Shown: positions 17,356 to 18,320 of the stretch, one piece after another | Layout: each line of letters starts with the position of its first letter | How positions within the stretch are numbered: position 1 is the first letter of the stretch | Assembly: GCA_015179025.1 (NCBI GenBank) | Contig: WHUX01000583.1 | Span: 1 to 18,320 of the forward strand | Direction: 5' to 3' | Length of the DNA: 18,320 nucleotides | From: Terfezia claveryi | Taxonomy: Eukaryota; Ascomycota; Pezizomycetes; Pezizales; Pezizaceae | Notes under the pieces: model-generated | Databases searched by the model: none | The model's input: only the letters and a program-made list of their open reading frames with translations | What the model was told of the DNA's origin: nothing | Position numbers and translations under genes: made by a program

Positions 17356-17437
17356 CTTTTTTTTTTTTTTTAGATAAATACTTATGACTCCTATGCGGCC
17401 CCAATAGGGGGGCCATGAGGAGCCACCCGGAAATCCG
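17356..17437 (-). mobile_element. Very short 5'-truncated LINE insertion
   Basis: On the minus strand the segment reads a GC-rich tail (TTTCCGGGTGGCTCCTC, then a GGCCCCCC/GGGGCC hairpin), AAGTATTTATCT and a run of about 15 A. It is bracketed by a 12-bp target duplication, the signature of target-primed reverse transcription. Its tail is related to the relics at 6240-6411 and 7214-7290. Confidence 0.8.
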
Positions 17438-17449
17438 GAGGTTTAAGAA
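17438..17449. repeat. Right target-site duplication
   Basis: Identical to 17344-17355. Confidence 0.8.
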
Positions 17450-17515
17450 GTTGATGAGGGGCTTACGGCAAAAGCTTGAGGCTTCAACTTTCATTGTAAA
17501 GATTGAACGGGAATA

Positions 17516-18014
17516 GAAGAAAGAATATGATGATACGTTGAAACTTGAGGGTGGAGCGGACAGAAGATATGATCCGAAGGGGGTTAGTAGTGTCTAGGAC
17601 TGAGGTGGGTTGTTCAAACCCTCATCTAGACAGGTGACATCTTAACATATATATGTAGCATAGAAAGCCCAGGCGTACAATCATTGGCTATCCGATAGAG
17701 CGGAAATTCACTCAAAGGTCCGGATGCTTCAAGGGTTTATGGTAGTATATGGTTTTGCCGGCCTTTTTCTGAACCTATATGAAAGTCTGGAACCAGGCTA
17801 CATTAGGGGGACCTTTTTGGAAGTGTAAAGTACATGTAATTTACAATAGGAACCGGATACAGCTCTGAAACTGATTCACCTCTCTGAGGGTCTGGGCACC
17901 AGTTGTGTTGGAATGAGGTTATGAATAGCAACACCAGCAACGGATGGATAGATGAATGGCCATTAACGAATCCCTTCACCTGAAATGACTGTACGTGAGT
18001 GTCACGTATGTATG
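17516..18014. other. Gene-poor stretch, no supported gene
   Basis: The minus-strand frame at 17803-18168 (121 codons) spans this stretch and the CAA repeat and contains Val runs from low-complexity sequence. No domain is seen. GGTTGTTCAAACCC at about 17608 resembles a tRNA T-arm but has no acceptor stem or anticodon arm around it. Confidence 0.35.
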
Positions 18015-18057
18015 TTGAAAAAATCAAGGCGCTCGTGGTTGCAATTTGGGACAGCCT
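18015..18057 (+). repeat. Second copy of the 43-bp motif at 17276-17318
   Basis: TTGAAAAAATCAAGGCG, then TCGTGGTTGCAATTT, then GGGACA is shared with 17276-17318, with about two differences (one a single-base indel). In both places the same frame reads LKKSRRSWLQF. This copy runs straight into a CAA repeat at about 18061-18077 (SQQQQQQEQDE), unlike the first. Confidence 0.7.
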
Positions 18058-18320
18058 CTCAACAACAACAACAACAAGAGCAGGACGAGCGCTTGATCGG
18101 ATTTCCATAACCAGAACAGCTACAGACAAACGGACGGCACCACGAGAATGCTCTGACCCATACCGCAATGCGGCCCACCCAGCAATGGGCCGCTACCATA
18201 CATCACGGGCCTATGCACCATCGCCGGCAAATGCATCAATTCACACGATCAACTTCTAGCAGCCCGAGACCTAGTTACACGATACACAGGAGATCCAACG
18301 CTTCTTCCAACAATAATAGG
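18058..18320 (+). other. Right edge, unresolved open frames
   Basis: A CAA microsatellite (six units) is followed by sequence open in more than one plus-strand frame. One ends at a TAG near 18259 and another is open from 18157 to the window edge (reading LCTIAGKCINSHDQLLAARD). The latter could be the start of a gene or element continuing beyond the window, but it is too short to identify. Confidence 0.25.

Larger units (their letters stand above)
17230..17515 (+). pseudogene. Unidentified reading frame interrupted by a LINE-tail insertion
   Basis: If the bases between the two 12-bp duplications (and one copy of the duplication) are discounted, a single plus-strand frame runs from about 17220 to a TAG at 17513-17515. 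It reads RYDMEKNLDRGLL, KKSRRSWLQFWDTQPNHANL, PKRFKKLMRGLRQKLE and ASTFIVKIERE. The frame is basic and helix-prone, with no named family. A TAA lies upstream in the same frame near 17185, so the start or an upstream exon is unresolved. The KKSRRSWLQF part recurs at 18015-18057. Confidence 0.4.

Noticed and set aside
17600..17630. tRNA-like T-arm GGTTGTTCAAACCC
   Set aside because: The loop is too short for a T-arm and there is no D-arm, anticodon arm or acceptor stem in register.
17803..18168. 121-codon minus-strand frame
   Set aside because: Its length depends on the CAA repeat read as Val, no domain is visible, and a plus-strand motif with a paralogue lies inside it.

Overview
The window looks like repeat-rich nuclear DNA of a filamentous ascomycete, possibly a Pezizomycete; the class is inference only. 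The basis is short GT-AG introns with fungal CTAAC/CTGAC-type branch sites, two gene families common in fungi (an OTT_1508-like deaminase and a fungal HNH-type protein), and several ages of decayed retroelement (Ty1/copia, Tad-like LINE tails, a pogo-like foldback element). No rRNA, tRNA or CRISPR array was found, and there is no operon-like packing.

Layout. 1-1535 (+): a deaminase-fold gene, open to the left window edge, with its zinc-binding and catalytic residues intact. 1775-2751 (+): the 3' end of a dead LINE (RNase H C-terminal part, Cys/His finger, poly-A). 3523-5094 (+): a four-exon gene for a fungal HNH-nuclease-like protein. Its splice sites give a continuous 429-residue frame, but only if a distal acceptor is used that skips a conserved-looking segment. 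5095-9660: mostly gene-poor debris, with two LINE-tail relics, a perfect 36-bp inverted repeat (6480/6638), a GGTGGAAA-type repeat patch (7391-7560), a 30-bp minisatellite (8289-8408) and a possible ankyrin scrap.

9661-13052 (+): an internally deleted, frameshifted Ty1/copia element with LTRs, a primer-binding site resembling a half-tRNA of initiator Met, a polypurine tract, and gag, integrase-tail, reverse transcriptase and RNase H relics. 13053-15087: little recognisable sequence. 15088-15408 (-): a likely terminal exon of an unidentified coiled-coil protein. 15676-15845: a Gly/Ser (or, antisense, Pro/Leu) coding-like minisatellite. 16482-16800: a pogo-like foldback element split by a solo LTR with a 5-bp target duplication. 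17344-17449: a tiny LINE-tail insertion with a 12-bp target duplication that interrupts an older reading frame. Part of that frame recurs at 18015-18057.

The two best genes (deaminase and HNH) are on the same strand and about 2 kb apart. Both belong to nucleic-acid-acting superfamilies, but nothing in the sequence shows that they work together. The rest is a record of nested and decayed mobile elements.
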